A DNA stretch of 64,000 bases, taken from assembly GCA_041394725.1 (NCBI GenBank), contig JAWKHR010000009.1, positions 62,001 through 126,000 of the forward strand, given 5' to 3'. This stretch comes from JAWKHR01 sp041394725. Lineage in GTDB: Bacteria; Acidobacteriota; Vicinamibacteria; Vicinamibacterales; SCN-69-37. Below are positions 57,988-64,000 of this stretch, in pieces (position 1 is the stretch's first letter; each line of letters starts with the position of its first letter). The notes under the pieces are model-generated. The model was given only the letters and a program-made list of their open reading frames with translations. It ran no database searches and was not told the DNA's origin. The translations under genes were made by a program, and so were the position numbers.

Positions 57988-58442
57988 CGTCCCGCACGGC
58001 GCCCCACGTCCCCATGGCTCAGGCTTTCCCCACCTGCCCCACGCCCCCCACGGGCGTCGTCTCGAATCGTTCACCGAAACCGGTGATGAGCGGTCGCCCG
58101 CGCGCAATGGCCGCCTTCACGGCGGGCAGATGCAGTGACGCCTGATGGCTCTCACGGCTGTCCCAGACCTCGGTGATCCAGATGGCCTTCGGATCGGCAG
58201 GGTCCAGAGCGACGACGTAGCTGCGACACCCCGGCATCGCGCCGGTACCCTCGAGAAGGGTGGCCACCAGCTCGTCCCGCTTGCCCGGCGCGGCGAACAT
58301 CCTGCCGATCAATCCGTACATCCACCGCTCCGGACGCGGCGAACGGCGGAGCCGTAATCCGTTCTCCCCACGTCCCCCAGGTCGCCCCACGTCCCCATGG
58401 CCCAGGATTTCCCCACGTCCTCCAGTCCCCCCACGTCCCCCA
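57988..58442. repeat. 34-base direct repeats flanking the ABM gene
   Basis: Near-identical 34-base copies (32 of 34 matching), 58000-58033 and 58383-58416, read CGCCCCACGTCCCCATGG and then a TTTCCCCAC end. Further CCCCACGTCC-like pieces surround both. They enclose the small monooxygenase gene, whose last residues are encoded in the left copy. Either a dispersed extragenic element or a footprint of duplication or recombination. Confidence 0.65.
58019..58321 (-). CDS. antibiotic-biosynthesis-monooxygenase-fold protein (ABM)
   Basis: 100 residues from ATG 58321. MYGLIGRMFAAPGKRDELVATLLEGTGAMPGCRSYVVALD, then AIWITEVWDSRESHQASLHLPAVKAAIARGRPLI, is the dimeric ferredoxin-like ABM fold, with the conserved W-x-S-x-x-x-H-x-x-S segment. 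Such proteins act as cofactor-free oxygenases, heme-degrading enzymes or stress proteins; which applies cannot be decided. Its C terminus (TTPVGGVGQVGKA) runs into the left direct repeat, so the natural end may have been shorter. Confidence 0.85.
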   Translation of the reverse strand: MYGLIGRMFAAPGKRDELVATLLEGTGAMPGCRSYVVALDPADPKAIWITEVWDSRESHQASLHLPAVKAAIARGRPLITGFGERFETTPVGGVGQVGKA

Positions 58443-59654
58443 CTAGTTCGCGAAGGCGGCGATCCCCGTCTGCGCGCGGCCGAGGATCAGCGCGTGGATG
58501 TCGTGCGTGCCTTCGTAGGTGTTGACGACCTCGAGGTTCACGAGGTGCCGGATGACGCCGAACTCGTCCACGACGCCGTTGCCGCCCATCATGTCGCGCG
58601 CCAGCCGCGCGATGTCGAGCGCCTTGCCGCACGAGTTGCGCTTGAGGAGCGACGTGATCTCCACCGCCGCCGTGCCCTCGTCCTTCATCCGGCCGAGGCG
58701 CAGGCAGCCCTGCAGGCCGAGCGCGATCTCCGTCTGCATGTCGGCCAGCTTCTTCTGGATGAGCTGGTTGGCGGCGAGCGGCCGGCCGAACTGCTTGCGG
58801 TCCAGCACGTACTGCCGCGCGCGCAGCCAGCAGTCCTCCGCCGCGCCGAGCGCGCCCCACGCGATGCCGTAGCGCGCGCTGTTCAGACACGTGAACGGCC
58901 CCTTGAGACCGCGGACGTCGGGGAACGCGTTCTCGTCCGGGCAGAACACGTCGTCCATGACGACCTCGCCCGTGATGCTCGTGCGCAGGCCGACCTTGCC
59001 GTGAATCGGCGGCGCGGTGAGGCCCTTCCAGCCCTTGTCCAGGATGAACCCGCGAATCTCGTCCTCGTCGTCCTTGGCCCAGACGATGAAGACGTCGGCA
59101 ATCGGGCTGCTCGTGATCCAGGACTTGGTCCCGGTCAGGCGCCAGCCGCCGTCCACCTTCTTCGCGCGGCTGATCATGCCGCCGGGATCGGAGCCGTAGT
59201 TGGGTTCGGTGAGGCCGAAGCAGCCGATCCACTCGCCGGTCGCGAGCTTCGGCAGGTACTTCTGCTTCTGCGCCTCGGTGCCGAACTCGTTGATCGGCAC
59301 CATGACGAGCGAGCCCTGCACGCTCATCATCGAGCGGAAGCCGGAGTCGATGCGCTCGACCTCGCGCGCGACCAGCCCGTAGGAGACGTAGCCCAGACCC
59401 GCGCCGCCGTACGGCTCGGGGATGACGATGCCGAGCATGTCGAGCGCGCCGAGTTCGCGGAAGATCGACGCGTCGGTCTTCTCCTGGCGGAACGACTCGA
59501 GCACGCGCGGCGCGAGCTTGTCGCGACAGTACGCGCGCGCCGTGTCGCGCACCATGCGCTCGTCGTCGGTGAGCTGCTGGTCGAGGAGGAACGGGTCGGC
59601 CCAGTCGAACCGGGCCTTGTCTTTCTTCGGAGCGGCGGACGTGGAAGTGGCCAT
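58443..59654 (-). CDS. glutaryl-CoA dehydrogenase-type acyl-CoA dehydrogenase
   Basis: 403 residues from ATG 59654; an alternative start 18 bases upstream has no better site. Acyl-CoA dehydrogenase fold with the glutaryl-CoA dehydrogenase pattern: GYVSYGLVAREVERIDSGFRSMMSVQGSLV, GCFGLTEPNYGSDPGGM, KSWITSSPIADVFIVWAK, GIAWGALGAAEDCWLRARQYVLDRKQFGRPL and VNTYEGTHDIHALILGRAQTGIAAFAN. The Glu of NTYEGTHDIH is the expected catalytic base. Role: lysine, tryptophan or benzoyl-CoA degradation via glutaryl-CoA to crotonyl-CoA. No other genes of the route are present. Confidence 0.93.
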   Translation of the reverse strand: MATSTSAAPKKDKARFDWADPFLLDQQLTDDERMVRDTARAYCRDKLAPRVLESFRQEKTDASIFRELGALDMLGIVIPEPYGGAGLGYVSYGLVAREVERIDSGFRSMMSVQGSLVMVPINEFGTEAQKQKYLPKLATGEWIGCFGLTEPNYGSDPGGMISRAKKVDGGWRLTGTKSWITSSPIADVFIVWAKDDEDEIRGFILDKGWKGLTAPPIHGKVGLRTSITGEVVMDDVFCPDENAFPDVRGLKGPFTCLNSARYGIAWGALGAAEDCWLRARQYVLDRKQFGRPLAANQLIQKKLADMQTEIALGLQGCLRLGRMKDEGTAAVEITSLLKRNSCGKALDIARLARDMMGGNGVVDEFGVIRHLVNLEVVNTYEGTHDIHALILGRAQTGIAAFAN

Positions 59655-59710
59655 GGCGGTTACCGGGACCATCATGGCACAGGGCCCCTGGCGCGGATCA
59701 CGCCGGCCGC

Positions 59711-59983
59711 TTACCGGTCGATCCAGCCCCCGATGCGGCCGGACTCGCAGGTCGCGGCGCCGCAGCTGTAGTCGAAACTCGTGCGGTTCGGCGTGATCGT
59801 CGCCGGATCCATGCGCTCGACCCAGGCCAGCTTGCAGCCCCGCACGCATTCGACCTCGGTCCTGCCGCCGGGTGCCTTGACCGCGATCTCGAAGTCGGGT
59901 CCGCTGCCCTGCGCCCGGCCGGCCGTCCAGCCGAGGCCGACGAGAGCGGCGGCGATGAACACACGCAGGATCGTCCGCGACAT
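59711..59983 (-). CDS. small exported four-cysteine protein
   Basis: 90 residues. ATG 59983 lies after AGGAGG; the segment RVFIAAALVGLGWTAGRAQG is a signal peptide. The mature 65 residues contain VECVRGCKLAW and FDYSCGAATCESGRIGGW, with four Cys that could form two disulfides. Not assigned to a family. It precedes the dehydrogenase gene by 57 bases on the same strand but has its own good ribosome-binding site. Confidence 0.75.
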   Translation of the reverse strand: MSRTILRVFIAAALVGLGWTAGRAQGSGPDFEIAVKAPGGRTEVECVRGCKLAWVERMDPATITPNRTSFDYSCGAATCESGRIGGWIDR

Positions 59984-60073
59984 GACGCGCCTCCTGAGGG
60001 ATGCCTGGGAACGGAGACGCCCAGCATGCCATGGATGGGCGAGCCGCGCATCCGTCGAGGCACATCCCGCCGC

Positions 60074-60079
60074 TATACT
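60074..60079 (+). promoter_or_regulatory. -10 box for a leaderless gene
   Basis: TATACT ends seven bases before the ATG at 60086 and no Shine-Dalgarno is seen between them, so the message probably begins at the start codon. The -35 position (about 60051-60056) does not resemble TTGACA. Confidence 0.45.
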
Positions 60080-60085
60080 CGTCCC

Positions 60086-60298
60086 ATGCGGTCGATGGCC
60101 GACGATCTCCGTGACGACACCCGGAAGCGGATCGCCGCCATGTCGCCGGAGGCACGCGTCGAGCTGGCGCTCGCGCTCGGCGACGACGATGCGGCAGCGC
60201 TGGCGGCCGCTCGCGGCATCGGAGTGAACGAGGCCCGCACCATCATCGCCCGGAGCCGGCGGCTGGGACGCCGGCCGTCATGCGCCGATGCCGACTGA
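60086..60298 (+). CDS. probable antitoxin-like partner of the nucleotidyltransferase
   Basis: 70 residues: an acidic helical protein (MADDLRDDTRKRIAAMSPEARVELALALGDDDAAALAAARGIGVNEARTIIARSR) with a helix-turn-helix-like C-terminal half and a basic tail. Upstream and overlapping by 11 bases with a nucleotidyltransferase gene in the way antitoxin and toxin genes are arranged. The ATG follows a TATACT box with no ribosome site, so the transcript is likely leaderless. Antitoxin identity is inferred from context and size. Confidence 0.6.
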   Translation: MRSMADDLRDDTRKRIAAMSPEARVELALALGDDDAAALAAARGIGVNEARTIIARSRRLGRRPSCADAD

Positions 60299-60770
60299 CG
60301 CGTCCGGGCTCCTGAAGCCCGTCAGCGGCGTACTCACCCGGCACGGGGTCCCGTTCGCCCTCGCGGGCGCGGCCGCGCTCGCGGTCCGCGGCGTCAGCCG
60401 TTCCACCCTCGACATCGATCTCCTGGTCGTCGATCCGCGCGTCCTGACCCCCGCATTCTGGGCCGACCTCGGGACGTCCGTCCGCACCGACATCCGCACC
60501 GGCGACGCCGACGACCCGCTGGCCGGCGTCGTCCGCCTGAGCGCCGGGACCTCGCGGGATATCGACGTGGTCGTCGGCCGGGGCGCGTGGCAGGCGGCCG
60601 TCATCGCCCGGGCCGATCGTCTGACGTATGCCGACCAATCATTGCCGGTCATCAGCGCCGCGGACCTCGTGCTGCTCAAGCTCTACGCGGGAGGCACGCA
60701 GGACCGCTGGGACGATCTCCCCCCGGGAGCTCGACGTCTCTGGAACACGTGGCGCTCGCGGGAGGCATGA
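60288..60770 (+). CDS. AbiEii/MNT-like nucleotidyltransferase, probable toxin
   Basis: 160 residues. FALAGAAALAVRGVSRSTLDIDLLVVD is the minimal nucleotidyltransferase core, in which a G-x-x-x-T-x-D-x-D motif supplies the metal aspartates, and AGTSRDIDVVVGR gives the third Asp. LPVISAADLVLLKLYAGGTQDRWDDL resembles the C-terminal segment of AbiEii/AbiGii-type proteins. Several such nucleotidyltransferases are toxins that modify tRNA or proteins. Overlap with the small acidic gene supports a type II or IV toxin-antitoxin pair. Confidence 0.72.
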   Translation: MPTDASGLLKPVSGVLTRHGVPFALAGAAALAVRGVSRSTLDIDLLVVDPRVLTPAFWADLGTSVRTDIRTGDADDPLAGVVRLSAGTSRDIDVVVGRGAWQAAVIARADRLTYADQSLPVISAADLVLLKLYAGGTQDRWDDLPPGARRLWNTWRSREA

Positions 60771-60771
60771 G

Positions 60772-61749
60772 ATGAGAGCCAGACTTGCCACGGCCCTGAC
60801 GGCGGCCGCGCTCTCGGCGGCTGCACTGGCCGGCCAGACCGCCCGCGCCGGCAACCCCGTGCTGCCAGGCTGGTACGCCGACCCGGAGGCGCACGTCTTC
60901 GCGGGCGAGTACTGGATCTATCCGACCTACTCGGCGCCCTACGGCGAGCAGACGTTCCTCGACGCGTTCTCGTCGCCGGACCTCGTGACGTGGACGAAGC
61001 ACGAGAAGGTGCTCGACGCGGCGCGCGTGTCCTGGGCGAACCGCGCGGTGTGGGCGCCGTCGATCGTCGAGAAGGACGGCAGCTACTACCTCTTCTTCGC
61101 GGCCAACGACATCCAGAACGACGAGCAGCCCGGCGGCCTCGGCATCGCCCGCTCATCCTCGCCGGGCGGTCCGTTCGAGGACTACCTGGGGAAGCCGCTC
61201 ATCGACAGATTCCACAACGGCGCGCAGCCGATCGACCCGTTCGTGTTCAAGGATGACGACGGGACGTACTACCTGATCTACGGCGGCTGGCGGCACTGCA
61301 ACATCGCGAAGTTGAACGCGGACTTCACGGGCTTCGTGCCGTTCGACGACGGCACGACGTTCAGGGAGATCACGCCGCGGGGCTACGTCGAGGGGTCGTT
61401 CATGTTCCGCAAGGACGGGAAGTACTACTTCATGTGGTCGGAGGGCGGCTGGACCGGACCGAACTACGCGGTCGCGTACGCCGTCGGCGACTCGCCGCTC
61501 GGCCCGTTCGAGCGCGTGGGCCAGATCCTGAAGCAGGACCCCGCGGTCGCGACCGGCGCCGGGCACCACTCGATCCTCCACGCGCCCGGCTCACCCAACT
61601 GGTACATCGTCTACCACCGCCGCCCGCTCGGCGAGACGGATCGGAACCACCGCGTCGTCTGCATCGACGAGTTGAAGTTCGGCCCGGACGGGTCGATCCT
61701 GCCGGTGACGATCACTGTCGAGGGCGTGGCGCGCGATCCGGTGCGGTGA
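60772..61749 (+). CDS. secreted glycoside hydrolase family 43 protein
   Basis: 325 residues, ATG 60772 preceded by GGAGG, signal peptide TALTAAALSAAALAGQTARAG. A single five-bladed GH43 propeller: VLPGWYADPEAHVF (first catalytic Asp), AVWAPSIVEKDGSYYLFFAAND, AQPIDPFVFKDDDGTYYLIYGG (modulating Asp), GYVEGSFMFRKDGKYYFMWSEGG (catalytic Glu), and GAGHHSILHAPGSPNWYIVYHRR. The family acts on arabinan, xylan or related side chains. Stands alone; no polysaccharide-utilisation cluster surrounds it. The 3' end overlaps the convergent gene by 38 bases. Confidence 0.93.
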   Translation: MRARLATALTAAALSAAALAGQTARAGNPVLPGWYADPEAHVFAGEYWIYPTYSAPYGEQTFLDAFSSPDLVTWTKHEKVLDAARVSWANRAVWAPSIVEKDGSYYLFFAANDIQNDEQPGGLGIARSSSPGGPFEDYLGKPLIDRFHNGAQPIDPFVFKDDDGTYYLIYGGWRHCNIAKLNADFTGFVPFDDGTTFREITPRGYVEGSFMFRKDGKYYFMWSEGGWTGPNYAVAYAVGDSPLGPFERVGQILKQDPAVATGAGHHSILHAPGSPNWYIVYHRRPLGETDRNHRVVCIDELKFGPDGSILPVTITVEGVARDPVR

Positions 61750-62836
61750 GGGGCTTGAAGTCGGTGACGGTGAGATCGAGGAAGTCGTCCGTCATGCTCG
61801 CGCTGATCTCGGCGGCCACGGAACGCGGATAGCCGCGGTCCGCGTCGTATCGCGCGTCAAGCTTCGCGGCCGGCCGCGCGGCCATGCGGCGCAGCTCGGC
61901 GAAGATCTTGTCGATCGTGTCGTACTTCGCGTACGCCCCTCGCTGCACGTCGTCGAGGTCCGTCAGGTAGGTGGCCGTGCCGTCGTGAACGCGGAGGGTC
62001 ACTGGCGTGTCTGCGACCCGACAGAAGCATCGCACCTCCAGCTTGAACTCGTACGCCGCTGGCTTCCGTGCGGCCCAGCGGGCCTCGGCCGCCGCAAGCG
62101 CGCGCGCCGGAGTCGAGTCGGCGACGGGCGCCAGCGCCGGATCCGGGGCCGGCTCCGGCGGCAGCGGGCTGAGCAGGCCGACGGTCTCGCGGCACAGGCG
62201 CTCCAGCATGCTCCGGCCGCGGGCATCGGGCGGCGTCGAGTCGCAGCGCAGGAACCGCAGGATCGGCTCGGAGTCCTTCAGCATCTGGCCGATCTGGGCG
62301 CCGGATCCGGGCATGCGCGGCCCCAGCGACAGGATCTGGTCGACGAACGCGCCCTCGACGAGGAACGGGAACGAGGAATTGAACGGCGCGGACGCGTCCA
62401 CCTTGTCCACGAGCACGACGTTCCGGTCGCCCAGGCTGATTTGCACGCCAGCCACCGTAAGCGCCCGGCGGGACAGATCGAACGTGATCTCGAATCGGCG
62501 GCCGCCCTGGACGATGACCTGGCGGTGGTGGCCGGGAGCGTCGTTCCAGCCCTGCACGCTGGACCCGAGGTCACTGGGCTCGAGGAACCAGCCGGGCTTC
62601 CCGCGCAGGATGACGAGCGCGCGCAGCAGCTCCGTGCCGTCGGGGCCGCGCTCGGTGATCCAGCTGGCGAGCGCGACGGGCGAGATCATCCGCACGAACG
62701 AGGACATGGGGGCCGGCAGTGGCGACCCGGCCGGGTCCTGGCGCGCGAAGACGACACGGGCCGGCGCCACGGCGAGCAGGCCTGCCGTCAGGGCCGCGAC
62801 GAAGACGAGGAGGCGCGGGAGGGCCGTCCGCCTCAC
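61712..62836 (-). CDS. exported DUF6174-like protein
   Basis: 374 residues from GTG 62836, which overlaps the preceding gene stop as GTGA. RLLVFVAALTAGLLAVAPARVVFA is a signal peptide. The body is unassigned for the first 240 residues; a Pro-rich linker (PLPPEPAPDPALAPV) then leads to a DUF6174-like C-terminal domain: AEARWAARKPAAYEFKLEVRCFC, TVRFHD-type strand LRVHDGTATYLTDLDDV, and YDTIDKIFAELRRMAARPAAKLDARYDADRGYP. Function unknown; envelope-located. Confidence 0.75.
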   Translation of the reverse strand: MRRTALPRLLVFVAALTAGLLAVAPARVVFARQDPAGSPLPAPMSSFVRMISPVALASWITERGPDGTELLRALVILRGKPGWFLEPSDLGSSVQGWNDAPGHHRQVIVQGGRRFEITFDLSRRALTVAGVQISLGDRNVVLVDKVDASAPFNSSFPFLVEGAFVDQILSLGPRMPGSGAQIGQMLKDSEPILRFLRCDSTPPDARGRSMLERLCRETVGLLSPLPPEPAPDPALAPVADSTPARALAAAEARWAARKPAAYEFKLEVRCFCRVADTPVTLRVHDGTATYLTDLDDVQRGAYAKYDTIDKIFAELRRMAARPAAKLDARYDADRGYPRSVAAEISASMTDDFLDLTVTDFKPLTAPDRAPRPRQ

Positions 62837-63471
62837 CGGGGCGCCTTCGCGAGCGCGGCCTCGGTCGCCTCGATCATCGCCGCGAACTCCTCGAGCGTCC
62901 GGCCGCTGATGCCGAAGCCGAAGAGCAGCACGCCGGAATTGAGCTCCTGGCCGCCGGCGCTGCTCCGGAAGTAGGTGATGCCCGACGGGTGCCCCGGATG
63001 CACCTCGGCGCCGCGGGCCGACAGGATCGCCGCGCGAACCTGGGAGAGGCGCGCCTCTTCGATGAAGACCTGGGCCTGCGGCCGCTCGCACAGCACCTGC
63101 CACTCGAGGTGCATGAGATCACAGCCGCGCCGCTCGCCGTCGCGCCGGAGTTCGATCCGGATGCCACGCATCCTGTCGCGCGGCGTGCCGTCCGACTCGA
63201 GCGTCACCGCGCTCACCACGGCATACGCGCCCCGGCCGTCGAACAGCCCGATGAGCTTCGACCAGGTGATGCTGACGTCCGGCCGCGCGGCAAACGTCTC
63301 GAGCGCGGTTGGTGTCAACGTGAGCGCCTGCGCGTCCTGCGTGTGTGGGCCGGTCGCGGGGGCGCCTGGATCGGCGGAGATGGCCGACGCCGTTGCCGTC
63401 GCCGCCAGCACCGGCAGCGACACCACGAGCGCAAGGGCAAGCCTCGCGTGCGACGGGCTCGTCAGGTTCAT
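62833..63471 (-). CDS. exported protein of unknown function
   Basis: 212 residues from ATG 63471, preceded by GAGGTCC. ARLALALVVSLPVLAATATASAISA is a signal peptide. The mature part is alpha/beta with KLIGLFDGRGAYAVVSAVTLESDGTPRDRMRGIRIELRRDG, a single Cys pair (CDL, LCERP), and GITYFRSSAGGQELNSGVLLFGFGISGR. Unassigned to a family. It sits between two coupled genes: overlapping the DUF6174-like gene (GTGA) downstream and the DUF1801 gene (ATGA) upstream. Confidence 0.7.
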   Translation of the reverse strand: MNLTSPSHARLALALVVSLPVLAATATASAISADPGAPATGPHTQDAQALTLTPTALETFAARPDVSITWSKLIGLFDGRGAYAVVSAVTLESDGTPRDRMRGIRIELRRDGERRGCDLMHLEWQVLCERPQAQVFIEEARLSQVRAAILSARGAEVHPGHPSGITYFRSSAGGQELNSGVLLFGFGISGRTLEEFAAMIEATEAALAKAPR

Positions 63472-63974
63472 CGGGACCTCCCCGCGGGCGGCGCCTTCCG
63501 GCGCGGCCGCTGCTTCGCCGAGACCGACCGGATCACGAGCCGCCCGCGATCGCCCGCCGGCGGCATCTTCGTCTTGGCCTGCTTCTCGGCGGCGGCGAGG
63601 ACGGCCTGCACCTCGGGCCGATCCAGCACGTCGGCCGATGGCAGGCGGATGAACCGCGTCTGTCGGCCGTTGCCCTGCAGCACCTGCTTCGGATCCGGCA
63701 GCGACGCGCCGCGGATCAGGCACAGCCCCACGCCGCTGGCGCCGGCCGCGATCGAGAGCAGCGCGTCCGACGGCCGGGATGTCGGCCCGTAGCCGATCAC
63801 GAAAAAGTTGTAGTTGTCATACACCAGCTCCCACGCGGTCGGAAACCGGCGTCGCAGCGCACGCCGCACCGCGCGAATGAGCGCCTGGTGCTTCGAATCG
63901 AACTTCGCGATGAACGTCCTCAGCTGACGTTCGGCTTCGGCGACGGCCATCGGCGGCGTCCTCACGCTGGGCAT
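63468..63974 (-). CDS. DUF1801-fold protein
   Basis: 168 residues from ATG 63974; another in-frame ATG lies at 63950. AERQLRTFIAKFDSKHQALIRAVRRALRRRFPTAWELVYDNYNFFVIGYGPTSRPSDALLSIAAGASGVGLCLIRGASLPDP is the DUF1801/YdhG-like fold (compare the YdeI-like gene at 38627). A basic C-terminal tail follows. TATGCT lies 11 bases before the start with no ribosome site, again suggesting a short or absent leader. First gene of a three-gene coupled unit; the role is unknown. Confidence 0.8.
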   Translation of the reverse strand: MPSVRTPPMAVAEAERQLRTFIAKFDSKHQALIRAVRRALRRRFPTAWELVYDNYNFFVIGYGPTSRPSDALLSIAAGASGVGLCLIRGASLPDPKQVLQGNGRQTRFIRLPSADVLDRPEVQAVLAAAEKQAKTKMPPAGDRGRLVIRSVSAKQRPRRKAPPAGRSR

Positions 63975-64000
63975 GCGAAGGCCCGAGCATAGCCGAGTGC

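Noticed and set aside
1..64000. rRNA, tRNA, insertion sequence or prophage genes
   Set aside because: None seen: no transposase or integrase motifs, no conserved tRNA-like cloverleaf noticed by eye. A tRNA scan was not possible, so absence is not certain.

Overview
This is a very GC-rich, gene-dense bacterial window that most resembles an Acidobacteriota genome, probably class Vicinamibacteria. The pointers are five large orphan MacB/FtsX-type permeases of the acidobacterial ADOP kind, two of them coupled to PadR regulators. Supporting signs are a winged-helix/TolB-like membrane regulator, a pair of Tat-exported HisC-like aminotransferases, and exported proteins with Gly/Arg-rich linkers. This placement is inference from gene content; no rRNA or tRNA gene was seen.

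Left part (1-9.7 kb): the 3' part of a gamma-glutamyltransferase gene is followed by a compact histidine operon, hisI-hisG-hisD-hisC-hisB-hisH-hisF-hisA, with genes overlapping or nearly touching. Upstream of hisI is what looks like a classical transcription attenuator. It has a short GTG-started leader peptide with five His codons among seven, competing hairpins and a perfect 24-base terminator palindrome. hisE and a histidinol-phosphatase are not here. hisD carries a one-base frameshift. Two exported DUF4097 solenoid proteins follow.

9.7-22 kb: mostly exported or envelope functions. These are a SpdH-like FAD oxidoreductase, a TIGR01777 epimerase, an amidohydrolase, a beta-propeller protein, an orphan XRE antitoxin-like regulator, a two-domain VOC protein, a TPR protein, and an ADOP permease with its PadR regulator.

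22-39 kb: a VapBC-type toxin-antitoxin pair lies beside an independent small transcription unit on the minus strand, with promoter, 14-codon ORF, stacked hairpins and terminator. Then come an FAD monooxygenase, two tandem beta-propeller proteins, a HupE/UreJ protein, two Tat-exported aminotransferases, a broken xdhC, a MobA-like nucleotidyltransferase, a BBE-type FAD oxidase, an exported ankyrin protein, a lipoprotein, an alpha/beta hydrolase, a frameshifted winged-helix regulator and a YdeI-like protein. Two large imperfect palindromes of REPIN type sit at the 3' ends of hupE and the nucleotidyltransferase gene and encode their C-terminal tails.

39-52.4 kb: four more ADOP permeases, one with a translationally coupled PadR regulator, plus an OprO/P-like porin and a small TIGR03067-like protein.

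52.4-64 kb: CorA, a PQQ-type propeller, a degenerate HD-GYP protein, a PlsC-like acyltransferase, several small unknowns, glutaryl-CoA dehydrogenase, a nucleotidyltransferase toxin-antitoxin-like pair, a GH43 glycosidase and three small minus-strand genes running to the window edge.

Four apparent one-base frameshifts (hisD, xdhC twice, the winged-helix gene) in otherwise conserved genes suggest either recent decay or indel errors in the assembly.
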